A stretch of 64,000 bases of DNA from Bacillota bacterium (GTDB lineage Bacteria; Bacillota; Clostridia; Christensenellales; Pumilibacteraceae), in NCBI GenBank assembly GCA_009787385.1, contig WRGC01000002.1, forward strand, positions 1 to 64,000. Reading direction: 5' to 3'. The position numbers and the translations under genes were made by a program. The notes under the pieces are model-generated. The model saw nothing but the letters and a program-made list of their open reading frames with translations, was not told the origin of the DNA and searched no databases. Positions 35,526-44,893 of the stretch are shown in pieces; position 1 is the first letter of the stretch; every line of letters begins with the position of its first letter.

Positions 35526-37433
35526 TTACCAACTCTCAATCAAATGTTCGCTATTAAGTTCTTGTATTCTCTTATATGCAGGTTCAAAGCCTTGCTTAGC
35601 CGCTTGCACATAGTACACACACGCCTTAATATAATTTTGTCCAACCATTTCACCCAAATAATAATAGTCACCTAATACTTTTTTAGCTTCAGGCAAATCT
35701 TGAGATACAGATTTTTGACACCACTTATATGCCAATTCCTTGTTTGCGTCTACTCCCTTACCCCAATAATAACAGTCCCAAAGTCTAATTTGAGAAAGTG
35801 CATATCCTGCGTTTGCCGCCTTAAAATACCAAGCAAATGCCAATTGCAAATTTTGTACTGTACCCTTGCCATGACTATAGCACTCTGCGAGTTCGTGTTG
35901 ATACTCTACATACTCCAATTCTGCAAGTTTTTTGCAAAATATAAATGCTTTAGACAAGTCTTTTTTTGTATATATTCCATCAGTAAGATATTTGTACAAC
36001 CGAATCATTGCGTTGGGATTGTTTGGAATTTGACTATACAAAGCTAGTGCATTTTTGTGTTCTTGTCTTGTACCTATACCAAAATCATAACACCTTGCCA
36101 AATCATATATGCTCCCTTCTACTCTAGCTTGATAAGATTTTAGATACAAATTAAAGACTTCTTCCAAATCATATTTGTCAGTAGTAGATTGCTCTAACAA
36201 CTGTGCCAAATTGTAATGTGCTGATGGCACACCACCAATTGATGCTAACCTATACCACTCAATACTTTTTTTTATATCAACTTCACAACAAATACCTTTT
36301 TGCAACAACACTCCCATCATAAACTCTGCAAACACAAAACCCGCTTGTGCATTGATTTCAAACCAATCAAAAGCTTGTTTCTCTCCAAGTTCTACTGCTG
36401 ATTTGTACCAGCTAAAAGCCTTATCCTTAGACAATGCTATACCCAATCCCAAATCATAGCACTTACCCAATTGCAACATAGCAGGAGCAAAACCAAGTTC
36501 TGCCGCCCTTTTGAAAAATTCGAAAGCTTTAGCACTGTCTTGCAATACACCATGTCCATGATTAAAACACACACCTAGCCCAAAAAAACCTTTTGCATTT
36601 TTGCACTTGGACGCTTCTTTGTACCACTTGACAGCTAATGCATAATTTTGATCTACTACCTTACCTTCATAATATATATCAGCCAACTTGGATTGTGCTA
36701 TTGCATTGCCATTTTCGGCTGATTTTTGATAAAGTTCGTAAGATTGAAATTCATTTTTTTCTACAAAATTGCCATTTCTATAACAATCAGCCAAAAACAA
36801 TTGCACAGGAGAATAGTTGGCATCTTGCAACAACAAAGCAGTATTGTATGCCTCTTGCAAATTTTGTTCTACACCTATACCCAATCTATAACATTCAAAA
36901 ATTTGTTGCAATGCAACAATAGACCCTGATGATTCTGCAATTTTGAACAAATTAAAAGCATGTACAAAATCTTGTTTGACATGTAAACCATGAAAATAAA
37001 ACCTACCCAAAGCTACATACGACTCAGTAACAGCATACTTAGAAGCATACTCATAGCATTCGTATGCTTTTGCAAGATTGGCAACCATACCCTCACCGTT
37101 TTCACAAAGTTCACCCAAATTGTAAGCCGCCCATGCATTGCCTTGTTGAAAACTTTGCTTAAAATATTGTATAGCTCTATCTATTCGTTTTTGTTGCCCA
37201 TTAGTACCAAAATAATAAACACAACCCAAATTATAAGCTGCCCAATTGTTGCCCTTTTCAGCTGCTTTTTGGTACAACTTAAAAGCTTTGTCATGATTTT
37301 CTTTTACACCATCTGCACCAAAATCAAAGCACACTGCCAAATCAAACATAGCTTGATAATCCTTGCTAGATTCTATAGTGGCAGTATTCCATTTGTCTAT
37401 ATCTCTTGGTGAACCATCATATTTGTTTTTCAT
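35526..37433 (-). CDS. Sel1-repeat protein
   Basis: 635 residues built almost entirely of about 16 Sel1-type (TPR-like) repeats of roughly 36 residues; typical units read AAYNLGCVYYFG, AQSKLADIYYEG, ALSQIRLWDCYYWG. No signal peptide or membrane segment, so probably cytoplasmic. Such solenoids bind partner proteins. GAGGGA lies 5 bases before the ATG. It is the gene upstream of nth with a 66-base gap. The specific partner is unknown. Confidence 0.9.
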   Translation of the reverse strand: MKNKYDGSPRDIDKWNTATIESSKDYQAMFDLAVCFDFGADGVKENHDKAFKLYQKAAEKGNNWAAYNLGCVYYFGTNGQQKRIDRAIQYFKQSFQQGNAWAAYNLGELCENGEGMVANLAKAYECYEYASKYAVTESYVALGRFYFHGLHVKQDFVHAFNLFKIAESSGSIVALQQIFECYRLGIGVEQNLQEAYNTALLLQDANYSPVQLFLADCYRNGNFVEKNEFQSYELYQKSAENGNAIAQSKLADIYYEGKVVDQNYALAVKWYKEASKCKNAKGFFGLGVCFNHGHGVLQDSAKAFEFFKRAAELGFAPAMLQLGKCYDLGLGIALSKDKAFSWYKSAVELGEKQAFDWFEINAQAGFVFAEFMMGVLLQKGICCEVDIKKSIEWYRLASIGGVPSAHYNLAQLLEQSTTDKYDLEEVFNLYLKSYQARVEGSIYDLARCYDFGIGTRQEHKNALALYSQIPNNPNAMIRLYKYLTDGIYTKKDLSKAFIFCKKLAELEYVEYQHELAECYSHGKGTVQNLQLAFAWYFKAANAGYALSQIRLWDCYYWGKGVDANKELAYKWCQKSVSQDLPEAKKVLGDYYYLGEMVGQNYIKACVYYVQAAKQGFEPAYKRIQELNSEHLIESW

Positions 37434-37520
37434 TAAATTCCCTCGTATGTAAATGTGATAGTTTTGTTGCTATAAAACTTAATATTGATTGACAATAATC
37501 ACATCAAAATAACACAAAAA

Positions 37521-37550
37521 AAACTGCAATACAACTAGTGTAGTGCAGTT
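37521..37550 (-). terminator. Terminator of the 57-residue membrane peptide gene
   Basis: Stem ACTGCA-TACA/TGTA-TGCAGT with one mismatch and a 5-nt loop; T-tracts on both strands. Lies 100 bases after the stop at 37651. Confidence 0.75.
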
Positions 37551-37650
37551 TTTGGAAAGTATGAAGCTTTGCCCGTTAGCATGTAGATATTGCTCTCACA
37601 ACAAATACGCAACAAGTATGCTCAAGTATATAAACAAATCATAAAGGTGA

Positions 37651-37824
37651 TTATTCTATCACTTCTTGAATTTTGTTCTTAGAATATTTGGATAATTGAC
37701 TTGCATTAGATTTTATTTTGCGTTTACAATTGTCTACCAAGTCTTGTGCAGGTTGAAAAGTATCTACAAGATAAGCTCCTACAACCATACCTATACCCAA
37801 TCCTAAAAGTGTACTATTTTTCAT
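37651..37824 (-). CDS. Small membrane peptide, 57 residues
   Basis: 57 residues starting MKNSTLLGLGIGMVVGAYLV: one N-terminal hydrophobic, Gly-rich segment (about 5-20) followed by a basic, helical tail (DNCKRKIKSN, KNKIQEVIE). The start has an excellent AAGGAG 6 bases upstream. The layout (glycine-rich membrane helix plus charged amphipathic tail) resembles small YtxH-like proteins, but I cannot assign it. It forms its own transcription unit with a terminator at 37521 and a possible promoter about 200 bases upstream. Confidence 0.8.
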   Translation of the reverse strand: MKNSTLLGLGIGMVVGAYLVDTFQPAQDLVDNCKRKIKSNASQLSKYSKNKIQEVIE

Positions 37825-38162
37825 ACTAAACTCCTTTATAGCAACTATTGTCCTGCTTCGTCATATACTCAAACCAGATACAAATCCAACTCAAATACAA
37901 GACTATACCATATGATGCTTAAAGATAGTTTGTACACTTTTAACTACAAATATACACTTTTTGTCGTATACCCCAATATTCCAACATTCCAAAATATACA
38001 CAACTACACTATTATTTATAATATGATATCACACTATATTGTGGTTGTCAAAGTCAATACCAAATTTTGGAATTGTCAATTTTCTAATTTACAGCATGTT
38101 TATTTACAATTATTAAGTGTTTTTTATTAAGCAATATTTGGTTCAAATTTAATTGATTAAAT
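37825..38162. other. Intergenic region with promoter, no gene seen
   Basis: 338 bases between the small membrane peptide gene and repeat copy 12. Only a leftward promoter (38023-38051) was found. The roughly 190 bases downstream of its predicted start form a long, AT-rich leader without a convincing ORF. Confidence 0.5.
38023..38051 (-). promoter_or_regulatory. Candidate promoter for the 57-residue peptide gene
   Basis: Leftward TTGACA (38046-38051), 17-bp spacer, TATCAT (38023-38028). Confidence 0.55.
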
Positions 38163-38337
38163 GAGAGTATACAACGAGATATTATTAACATAAAGTACAA
38201 ACTTTCAACAAAACAACATTATTCTTTTTTGACGCCAAAAAAAGCTCTTGGGGAATCCCCCCAAACGCTTAAAGGTGTTTTTATTAATTAGGTGTTACTT
38301 CCTTTCCATCTTAATCTACTATATTTGTACACTCCTA
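38163..38337 (-). mobile_element. Dispersed MITE-like repeat, copy 12
   Basis: 175 bp, ends GAGAGTATACAACG and TTTGTACACTCCTA, flanked exactly by ATTAAAT at 38156-38162 and 38338-38344 (7-bp target duplication). Lies after the secF terminator. Confidence 0.9.
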
Positions 38338-38367
38338 ATTAAATGAATAATTTTAATTACTATACAA

Positions 38368-38411
38368 AAAAATACTATCCTATCAAAATTAATTTGTAGG
38401 ATAGTATTTTT
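38368..38411 (-). terminator. secDF terminator
   Basis: 15-bp perfect stem AAAAATACTATCCTA/TAGGATAGTATTTTT, 14-nt loop, three bases after the secF stop; T-rich on the minus strand. Confidence 0.85.
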
Positions 38412-38414
38412 ATA

Positions 38415-39590
38415 TTATTCTATACTCTCTTGGGTTGTTAATGTTTGAGAAGTATTTTCTTCATTTTTGTTCTTAGTAGCCAATTTGGTTGCTTTTCGTT
38501 GGCGTCTAAGTTCGGACCTTGTCCCAAACCAATGACGAATATTGGTAGTCAAAGCACCTCTTTGTAGATAGTCTGGATGTTTGTTGACTACCTTAGCCCA
38601 TATCGTAGGTGTAATACATATTCCACTATACAAGCAAGAAACTAGCCCAATCAAGAGTGGCAACATAAATGTACGAACACCCGGCACAGCTATACCAAGC
38701 AAAAATACTACAATTGCGACAGAAATTATACCGATATTAACAAATCTAGTCAAATTAGAATTTGTACCTGTATTAGCAAAGTCTGTCCCCATATCGGCAC
38801 TAAAGCCATTATTTTCATGTCGCACTCTCTTGACATTTTCTCTAATTCTATCCAAAGAAATTATAGTATTATTGACACTATATATTGCTAAAGCCGCAAC
38901 CACAACCAAGAATGCTCCATTGAGTTGGATTCTAAATATTGCCATCAAAGCAAACACAATGAGCACATCATGTAGCATACTCAAAATGGTTGCCAATCCA
39001 CTTACAAAATCAAATCTCACAGCAACATAAATAGTAATAACCAACAATGCCACCAACAATGCCAACACAAATCTACCTATCAAATGTGGAGGCAAGCTAG
39101 CACTAGTTTTGAAGCCCTCACCTACACGCCCATCAAATTCACCATTAGGACTGACAATCTTATTGACTGCTTCTCTTATAGATGCATTGAGGTCCTGCAT
39201 GAACAACTCATAGTCTTCATCTGCATCAGCCTTGACACCCTTATAGCGTATCAAAAAACCTTCTCTAGTGCCACTTCCTTGTCTTTGCAAACTATCTACC
39301 TTGATACCCCGACCGTCATCACCAACTCTTGCAGATTCGGCAGCCTTAGTAATTTTTTCTCTCCAATCCTTTTCAGTATCATTGTTGAGTCTAACATCTC
39401 CTATCTCAACAGACATGCTATAACCACCAGCAATATCTATACCTACATTAAACATACTCCCTGATACAAATATTTGCACAATTCCAGCAATCAAGCCTAT
39501 AAAAATTATTGCAAAAGATATCCCAAAAAAGAGTTTGTATTTTTGGATAAAGTTGATATTTTTCATCATATTATTTTTAGACGACTCCAT
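38415..39590 (-). CDS. secF: Protein translocase subunit SecF
   Basis: 391 residues. Six membrane segments, first periplasmic-type domain with FNVGIDIAGGYSMSVEIG (the D-x-x-G-G region), then transmembrane segments including YSVNNTIISLDRIRENVKR, the conserved SecF motif between TM4 and TM5. Pulls secreted proteins through SecYEG using the proton gradient. The ATG at 39590 overlaps the 3' end of secD by 14 bases, with AAGGAG inside secD 12 bases upstream; MKNINF at 39566 is an alternative. The C-terminus carries an extra charged tail (LRRQRKATKLATKNKNEE). Confidence 0.95.
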   Translation of the reverse strand: MESSKNNMMKNINFIQKYKLFFGISFAIIFIGLIAGIVQIFVSGSMFNVGIDIAGGYSMSVEIGDVRLNNDTEKDWREKITKAAESARVGDDGRGIKVDSLQRQGSGTREGFLIRYKGVKADADEDYELFMQDLNASIREAVNKIVSPNGEFDGRVGEGFKTSASLPPHLIGRFVLALLVALLVITIYVAVRFDFVSGLATILSMLHDVLIVFALMAIFRIQLNGAFLVVVAALAIYSVNNTIISLDRIRENVKRVRHENNGFSADMGTDFANTGTNSNLTRFVNIGIISVAIVVFLLGIAVPGVRTFMLPLLIGLVSCLYSGICITPTIWAKVVNKHPDYLQRGALTTNIRHWFGTRSELRRQRKATKLATKNKNEENTSQTLTTQESIE

Positions 39591-40980
39591 CAAATACTAA
39601 GTCTCCTTTTTCTGGTTTACCACTATCATCAGGTTTGTCAGCAATTTCTACAACTCCATCAGGTCGTGTCAATCCAAACTTTGAAGGTTGTTCACCAGTC
39701 ATAGCCATAACCCACTTAAGCATTTTGTTGGACATAAATACAGCACTAAACATGGTTGTCAATATACCAATCAACATAACAATACCAAAACTTTGGACAA
39801 ATCCTGTACCAAATATCAGCATACTAGCCGCTACCAAAAATGAGACTATGTTAGCATCTGCTATGCATACTACACCTCGTCTAAATCCAGCATTGACTGA
39901 TGCATTGATGGATTTTCCTTGACGATACTCTTCTTTTATGCGTTCAAAAACAACAATATTGGCATCTACTGACATCAAAATAGTCAAAATTATACCCGCT
40001 ATACTAGGCAATGACAATTGCAACCAAGGTACAAAATACAAGAAAAACATCATTAGAACGCTAAACAACAGTATAGATGCACTAGCCACTACACCCAAAA
40101 GTTTGTAAACAACACACAAATATACCATAACTGCAACTACACCAAGCAACCCTGCAAGCATAGCTAGTGGCAATGCAATATCCCCCAATGTCGGTGTAAT
40201 TATATCATTTTCCAAAATAGTCATAGGAGTTGAAAAACTACCTGACATTATTTGAACAACCAAATTTTGAGCATCTGATCTATTTGCCCAACTTCCACTC
40301 AAAGAAAGTTCGCCATTAGAAATATGATTGTTAAGACTAACTGTAGCATCTTCTTGTCCTTCTACACGAGTGACAACTGTAGCCGTGCCTTTATTAGTTA
40401 GTCTACTCAATATTGCACTTCCCTCTTTATTAAACTTTACATTGACACTATACTGCCCTTGAGTTTGTCTAACCCATGCCTTTTCAAGATGTTTTTCACC
40501 CAATACCAAATCACCCTTTTCGTCACTATCACTTTCAGCTCTAACTATCAACTTAGCTGCTTTGTCTACCAATTGGAATATTGTAGATGGATCATTAGCA
40601 TCAGGAACTTCTGCCCTAATCCTAGTTATTCCCTCTATTGATACATTTGCATCAGGATATCCTCTATCAGACAACATTGTATAAAATCTATCCCTTGTTT
40701 CATTTATCCTTTGAGGCAAATTGGATACTTCTTCATCATTTTGAACTTCCTTGGCTTCAAATACTGCATAAGCTCCACTTTTAAGGTCTGTACCAATATT
40801 GATAGAGCTAGCAAATGAGTTGAATTTGTAAATACCATTAGAAATAAAAGGCACATCAAAAGATATGACAGACAAGAGAGCAATAATCAAAACAATAGCA
40901 CCCAAAATGCTAAACTTGATTATAGAACCTTTACGAGTCATCTTTCTCTTTGGTCTAATTGTAGTATTGGGGTTCTGCAT
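39577..40980 (-). CDS. secD: Protein translocase subunit SecD
   Basis: 467 residues. A basic N-terminus, TM1 (about 22-44), a long extracytoplasmic P1-like domain (INIGTDLKSGAYAVFEA), then five C-terminal membrane segments with DANIVVFERIKEEYRQGK. Works with SecF. GGAG lies 6 bases before the ATG. First gene of a two-gene secD-secF operon, kept separate instead of fused. Promoter not confidently placed in the AT-rich 400 bases upstream. Confidence 0.96.
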   Translation of the reverse strand: MQNPNTTIRPKRKMTRKGSIIKFSILGAIVLIIALLSVISFDVPFISNGIYKFNSFASSINIGTDLKSGAYAVFEAKEVQNDEEVSNLPQRINETRDRFYTMLSDRGYPDANVSIEGITRIRAEVPDANDPSTIFQLVDKAAKLIVRAESDSDEKGDLVLGEKHLEKAWVRQTQGQYSVNVKFNKEGSAILSRLTNKGTATVVTRVEGQEDATVSLNNHISNGELSLSGSWANRSDAQNLVVQIMSGSFSTPMTILENDIITPTLGDIALPLAMLAGLLGVVAVMVYLCVVYKLLGVVASASILLFSVLMMFFLYFVPWLQLSLPSIAGIILTILMSVDANIVVFERIKEEYRQGKSINASVNAGFRRGVVCIADANIVSFLVAASMLIFGTGFVQSFGIVMLIGILTTMFSAVFMSNKMLKWVMAMTGEQPSKFGLTRPDGVVEIADKPDDSGKPEKGDLVFDGVV

Positions 40981-41361
40981 TTTTTCTCCAATAAGTTGCT
41001 TATTTGTTTAACAAAAATCTCTCACTTGTATCGCAATTTCAACCAATTGCATGCACAATATCATAGACAATTCAACAAATATTGCTACAATTCTAGCATA
41101 TTATATTACCAAAATTTCAAACAATACATTTTGATATTATATAATTTTTCCATTTAAAAGTCAACAATATTGTCTTTGTTTTCAAAATTTTTACAAATAA
41201 AGATAGTAAAACATTTCATTAGTCAACATATATATAATTTATTATTGACAATTTTTGTAAATAAATACTATAGAATATTACTCTTTATATTTAAATTAAT
41301 TTATTATTGAAAATGTAAGCATAGAAATAGTTTTTGAAAATAAAATTTAGCTTTAATATGC
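40981..41361. other. AT-rich intergenic region, no gene seen
   Basis: 380 bases between the surface-protein terminator and secD. I see no ORF, repeat-family copy or structured element; it presumably holds the secD promoter. Confidence 0.5.
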
Positions 41362-41399
41362 AAAAACAGTATCATTAGTTTTGTAATGATACTGTTTTT
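41362..41399 (-). terminator. Terminator of the fibronectin-type protein gene
   Basis: Perfect 16-bp stem AAAAACAGTATCATTA/TAATGATACTGTTTTT, 6-nt loop, 18 bases after the stop at 41418. Confidence 0.9.
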
Positions 41400-41417
41400 T
41401 TGTAATTATACTATTTT

Positions 41418-43484
41418 TTAGAACGAAGCAATCAATACATTAGACCACTGACTCAATTTGTCTACATTATTCAAAGCCCTAACTCTAGCTTGCACCAATC
41501 CACTTACACTAGACGGGAATGTGAGACTTGTCTCAGTTTGAATATAATCCGTACCATTAATCATAAAGTGATATGCTGTTGCACCACTTACAGGCTGCCA
41601 CATAGCTGTCCACCCACCAAAACCTAGTGATGGTGTAGGCAAATTGTTTTCTGTAGGTGTTCCGTTGATAGTATCACTATCCATTTCTACATCTGGATCA
41701 AAGGTAATTGCATTTGACCATGAACCTGTAGAAGAACCACTTACAGCCCTAACCTTGACTGTATGCTTGCCCGATGACCAATCTGTGAAGTATTGAGTAT
41801 AGTTTGTTCCTGAAACAACTTGATTGTCATCTACTGATATATCATATCCTGTTGCTCCTGCTACTGGATTCCAGAATATTGCCCTAACTCTACCGCCCCC
41901 GCCTTCCAACGGCCAATCTTCTACCAATCCTATAAAAGGAGTAGCCAAATTGGAGTCTGATTGTCCAATACTCAAACCTATTGATTTAGAGAAGCTTGAA
42001 TACAAATTAGGGTGACCGCTCATATGTGCTCTTACTCCTATAGAATGAACGCCATTACCAAGTCCTGCAATACTGTACTCAGTAGTCTTTTGTTCGTTAA
42101 ACATCTTGCCATCTATACACACTTCATATCCTGTAGCTCCAGTGACAGCACCCCATGAAAGAGTAGTACCATTAATCACAGCAGTTGGTACTGCCAATCC
42201 TACAGTTGGTCTTACTACATTAGACCATTCTGATACTTCGTTACCATTTCTAGATCTTACAAAACATACCCTTACACCTGGTTCTTTTCCCAAATCCTTG
42301 CCTAAAAAGAATAATCCTGTTTGATTAGTAATAACTTCATTGATTTTTACATCATAACTAGTAGCACCATTGATAGCACCCCACTGTATTCTTTGGTGAA
42401 GATAAATTATACTTGGAGAAATTAGATTGCCAACTATACCAGGTTGTTCTCCACCACCTGTGTCGCCGCCACCTTGGTTTCCTCCACCTGTGTCGCCGCC
42501 GCCACCTTGATTTCCGCCACCTGTATCACCGCCGCCACCTTGGTTTCCTCCACCTGTGTCGCCACCACCTTGACCACTTCCCACTATCAAATCAATAGGG
42601 TCTGACCATTCACCTACACTAGGACCGTTGATAGCTCTTGTCTTGATAGTATAAGAAGCATCTGGCAAACTAGAAGTATCAAAAGATACTGCTGTCTTTT
42701 GTGTTATGTTGCCATTGATAGATACTTCGTATCTAGTAGCACCCTTAACCGGACTCCAAGAAACTTCTCTAGCATATTTTTTCAATACTGGAGCTCTCAA
42801 TGGATTGTGTTCTTGCAAGAAAAATTCTGGTCCTGACCAAAATGAGTCATTAAATACTTCTACATCACTAATTGCACGAACCTTGACTTGATGAATACCG
42901 TCATATAACTCGTTGAGATCAAATGTAGTTTCTTTGACTTGTGCTATTTCCTCACCATTGACACTTATACCATATCCTTCAGCATTTGGGATACTCTCCC
43001 ACTCCAATACATTATCTCCTCTCATTTTTGGTTGTGGAGCAGCAAGATTGAGAGTCACACCTTCATAAGTAGAATAGTCTACATCAACTGATTTTGACAT
43101 AAGTTCGCTAGAGATATCATCAGTATCTACAGCAACTACCGAAATTTTGTAATCACTTGGAAATAAGTCATTAACAATAAACTCATTACTGTAAGATGTC
43201 CCCAAAAAACTATGTTCATCGCCCAAATATACCCTATAAGACTTTGCATTGGGTACAATATCCCACATAACAGTATTTCCTACTACTCTTACATTTTGAG
43301 GAGCAGGCAATCCATTTTGGCTATGAAAATTATCTTCTTTATGTTTGTTGATTGATGACATAACTATTGCAACTATTATAGCTGTTACCAACAGTGCCGC
43401 ACCAATTATAAGCCACAACTTAAGCTTGCTATTGTTGTTAGTAGCAACATGAGTTGGACGGCTATTGCGTCTTGTACTTGGCAT
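41418..43484 (-). CDS. Anchored surface protein with fibronectin-III-like repeats
   Basis: 688 residues. A short basic tail, a membrane anchor (about 22-43: LWLIIGAALLVTAIIVAIV), then six or more fibronectin-III-like units of about 85 residues, each with a W-x-x-(I/V)-x-(N/G)A-x-x-Y core (WDIVPNAKSYRVY, WESIPNAEGYGISV, WGAVTGATGYEVCI). A Gly/Asp/Asn linker made of repeated GGGGDTGGGNQ separates the N- and C-terminal halves. No enzyme domain or sortase motif. AAGGAG lies 11 bases before the ATG. Likely an extracellular binding protein. Confidence 0.8.
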   Translation of the reverse strand: MPSTRRNSRPTHVATNNNSKLKLWLIIGAALLVTAIIVAIVMSSINKHKEDNFHSQNGLPAPQNVRVVGNTVMWDIVPNAKSYRVYLGDEHSFLGTSYSNEFIVNDLFPSDYKISVVAVDTDDISSELMSKSVDVDYSTYEGVTLNLAAPQPKMRGDNVLEWESIPNAEGYGISVNGEEIAQVKETTFDLNELYDGIHQVKVRAISDVEVFNDSFWSGPEFFLQEHNPLRAPVLKKYAREVSWSPVKGATRYEVSINGNITQKTAVSFDTSSLPDASYTIKTRAINGPSVGEWSDPIDLIVGSGQGGGDTGGGNQGGGGDTGGGNQGGGGDTGGGNQGGGDTGGGEQPGIVGNLISPSIIYLHQRIQWGAINGATSYDVKINEVITNQTGLFFLGKDLGKEPGVRVCFVRSRNGNEVSEWSNVVRPTVGLAVPTAVINGTTLSWGAVTGATGYEVCIDGKMFNEQKTTEYSIAGLGNGVHSIGVRAHMSGHPNLYSSFSKSIGLSIGQSDSNLATPFIGLVEDWPLEGGGGRVRAIFWNPVAGATGYDISVDDNQVVSGTNYTQYFTDWSSGKHTVKVRAVSGSSTGSWSNAITFDPDVEMDSDTINGTPTENNLPTPSLGFGGWTAMWQPVSGATAYHFMINGTDYIQTETSLTFPSSVSGLVQARVRALNNVDKLSQWSNVLIASF
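42451..42572 (-). repeat. In-frame minisatellite coding the Gly-rich linker
   Basis: Four imperfect copies of an approximately 33-bp unit (CCACCTGTGTCGCCGCC... on the plus strand), each coding GGGGDTGGGNQ. Locally GC-rich in an AT-rich genome; the number of units could vary between strains. Confidence 0.8.
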
Positions 43485-43504
43485 TTAGGTTAATACTCCT
43501 TTTA

Positions 43505-43921
43505 TTAACAAATATTTTGAATAGAAAACTTGTTGTATGCACGCAGCTCGTTGAGTAGATTTATTACACTTTTGCACTCTACTTTGCAATCTTCGTACAT
43601 GTCTATATATACTAGTGTGTGCAATCTTATAATAGATTTATCCAGTTCTAGCAAAATATTGTGATGAATAAATGACATTAACCACCTTTTGTGTAGTTGC
43701 CAATTGTACAATATATTGTCTACAATGCGTATAGTAGCTGCTGTATGTACTGTTTTATCCTTGTTATCTTGAGTACTTTTGTTGATTTCATCTATTACTG
43801 TATCCAAACTAATAGCATCTTCGCACAAACCACTGTATACATTGTGAGTATATCCCAACTCAAATACACATATAGAAAGTAGTGCAAGAAGCAATACAAA
43901 AACTAGCATTATTTTTTTCAT
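43505..43921 (-). CDS. DUF4363 family protein
   Basis: 138 residues. An N-terminal hydrophobic segment (1-20, MKKIMLVFVLLLALLSICVF) then an extracytoplasmic helical domain with the family's W-x-x-H-x-x-W-L-x-x-F-I-H core (NWQLHKRWLMSFIHH). DUF4363 genes commonly sit beside DUF421 genes in Clostridia, as here (44070-44759). GGAG lies 7 bases before the ATG. Function of the pair is not established. Confidence 0.8.
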   Translation of the reverse strand: MKKIMLVFVLLLALLSICVFELGYTHNVYSGLCEDAISLDTVIDEINKSTQDNKDKTVHTAATIRIVDNILYNWQLHKRWLMSFIHHNILLELDKSIIRLHTLVYIDMYEDCKVECKSVINLLNELRAYNKFSIQNIC

Positions 43922-43978
43922 TTATATTCTCCAATAGTGGCAATTAAATTTATGTAATACGAATATTTGTCAGTCAAG

Positions 43979-44001
43979 CAACTATTGTTGGAAACAATAG
44001 T
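43979..44001. other. 10-bp hairpin between DUF421 and DUF4363 genes
   Basis: Perfect stem AACTATTGTT/AACAATAGTT with a 3-nt loop and no U-tract; probably an intercistronic mRNA element. Confidence 0.6.
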
Positions 44002-44069
44002 TATAACACCCTAACAATTTTATGTCAAAGGTTTCTGTACCTACAAATTTGCCCCATTTATATATATTT

Positions 44070-44759
44070 CTACCACTCTCCCAAAACACTCAACTTGTGT
44101 TGCCAACTTTCATTTTTCTTAGTACAAATATAAGCTATACCATTTTGCCTAATATCTATCAAAGCTATTTGACTAAATCTATTTATGCATCGTCTAGATA
44201 ATATATCCATAATTTGAGTTTGAGTTATGCCAACTTTGGTAGCAGCTTGACAATCCCACTTACCATCTATGACTATTGGAACGGGCAACAAGCTAGGTTC
44301 TGGTTTGGTAGGGTCTACAGGTTTGTTGACTATGCATATTTGTCCATTTGTCTCAAAAATAGCGTACTCTATATTCAAAATATCATGTTTGTTTTCGCAT
44401 CTTATAGCTTCTAACAAGTCCCCAATATTCATATTCATACTCAATAAATTGCTATAATTGATAGTACCCTTGTCTATAACCAACACAGATTTTCCACTAA
44501 GCACAACCCGCCAAAACATACTTTTGCGTGCAAGAACTGACATCAATACATGCAAAATTACCAACACAAACATAGGTATCAATCCAAAATGCATTGGTAT
44601 GTGTGGGTCATTGAGAGGTATAGCAGCAACTTCGGCGATAAGCAAAGTAATGACAAACTCAAATGGTTGCATCTCCCCTATTTGTCTCTTACCCATCACC
44701 CTAATCACAAAAAGCATGACAATATAAATAATAATAGCCTTAACAAAAACAATCAACAT
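44070..44759 (-). CDS. DUF421 (YetF-like) membrane protein
   Basis: 229 residues from the ATG at 44759. The beginning MLIVFVKAIIIYIVMLFVIR aligns with the family's usual N-terminus, followed by the hallmark VMGKRQIGEMQPFEF. Three membrane segments, then the cytoplasmic YetF domain (SVLVIDKGTINYSNLLSMNM) and an extra C-terminal portion. The chosen ATG is buried in the 3' arm of a 22-bp perfect hairpin; a TTG at 44810 would start before the hairpin but adds residues unlike the family. Followed by a DUF4363 gene. Confidence 0.85.
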   Translation of the reverse strand: MLIVFVKAIIIYIVMLFVIRVMGKRQIGEMQPFEFVITLLIAEVAAIPLNDPHIPMHFGLIPMFVLVILHVLMSVLARKSMFWRVVLSGKSVLVIDKGTINYSNLLSMNMNIGDLLEAIRCENKHDILNIEYAIFETNGQICIVNKPVDPTKPEPSLLPVPIVIDGKWDCQAATKVGITQTQIMDILSRRCINRFSQIALIDIRQNGIAYICTKKNESWQHKLSVLGEW

Positions 44760-44793
44760 TACCAAATTAGTTTTGGTAATGTTGATTGTTTTT
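44745..44793 (-). promoter_or_regulatory. 22-bp perfect hairpin covering the DUF421 start codon
   Basis: Arms 44745-44766 and 44772-44793 are fully complementary with a 5-nt loop; on the minus strand the 3' arm ends in five U. It looks like an intrinsic terminator of the Nudix gene, but its 3' arm contains the DUF421 ATG, so it may be an attenuator or a translation switch. Confidence 0.7.
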
Positions 44794-44872
44794 ATGTGAA
44801 ACAACTCCAAAGCTAAAGATTGTCAAACTTAGTAACAATCTCTACAAATTTTTATTAGTCCAATATCTATTA

Positions 44873-44892
44873 AAGGGAGTGTACAAATAGAC
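44873..44892 (+). mobile_element. Solo end of the MITE-like repeat
   Basis: AAGGGAGTGTACAAATAGA alone, without the rest of the element, directly after the Nudix gene stop. Possibly a deletion remnant. Confidence 0.55.
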
Positions 44893-44893
44893 A

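Noticed and set aside
37561-37645. 27-codon plus-strand ORF starting MKLCPLACRYCS
   Set aside because: No properly spaced ribosome site and very short; judged chance.
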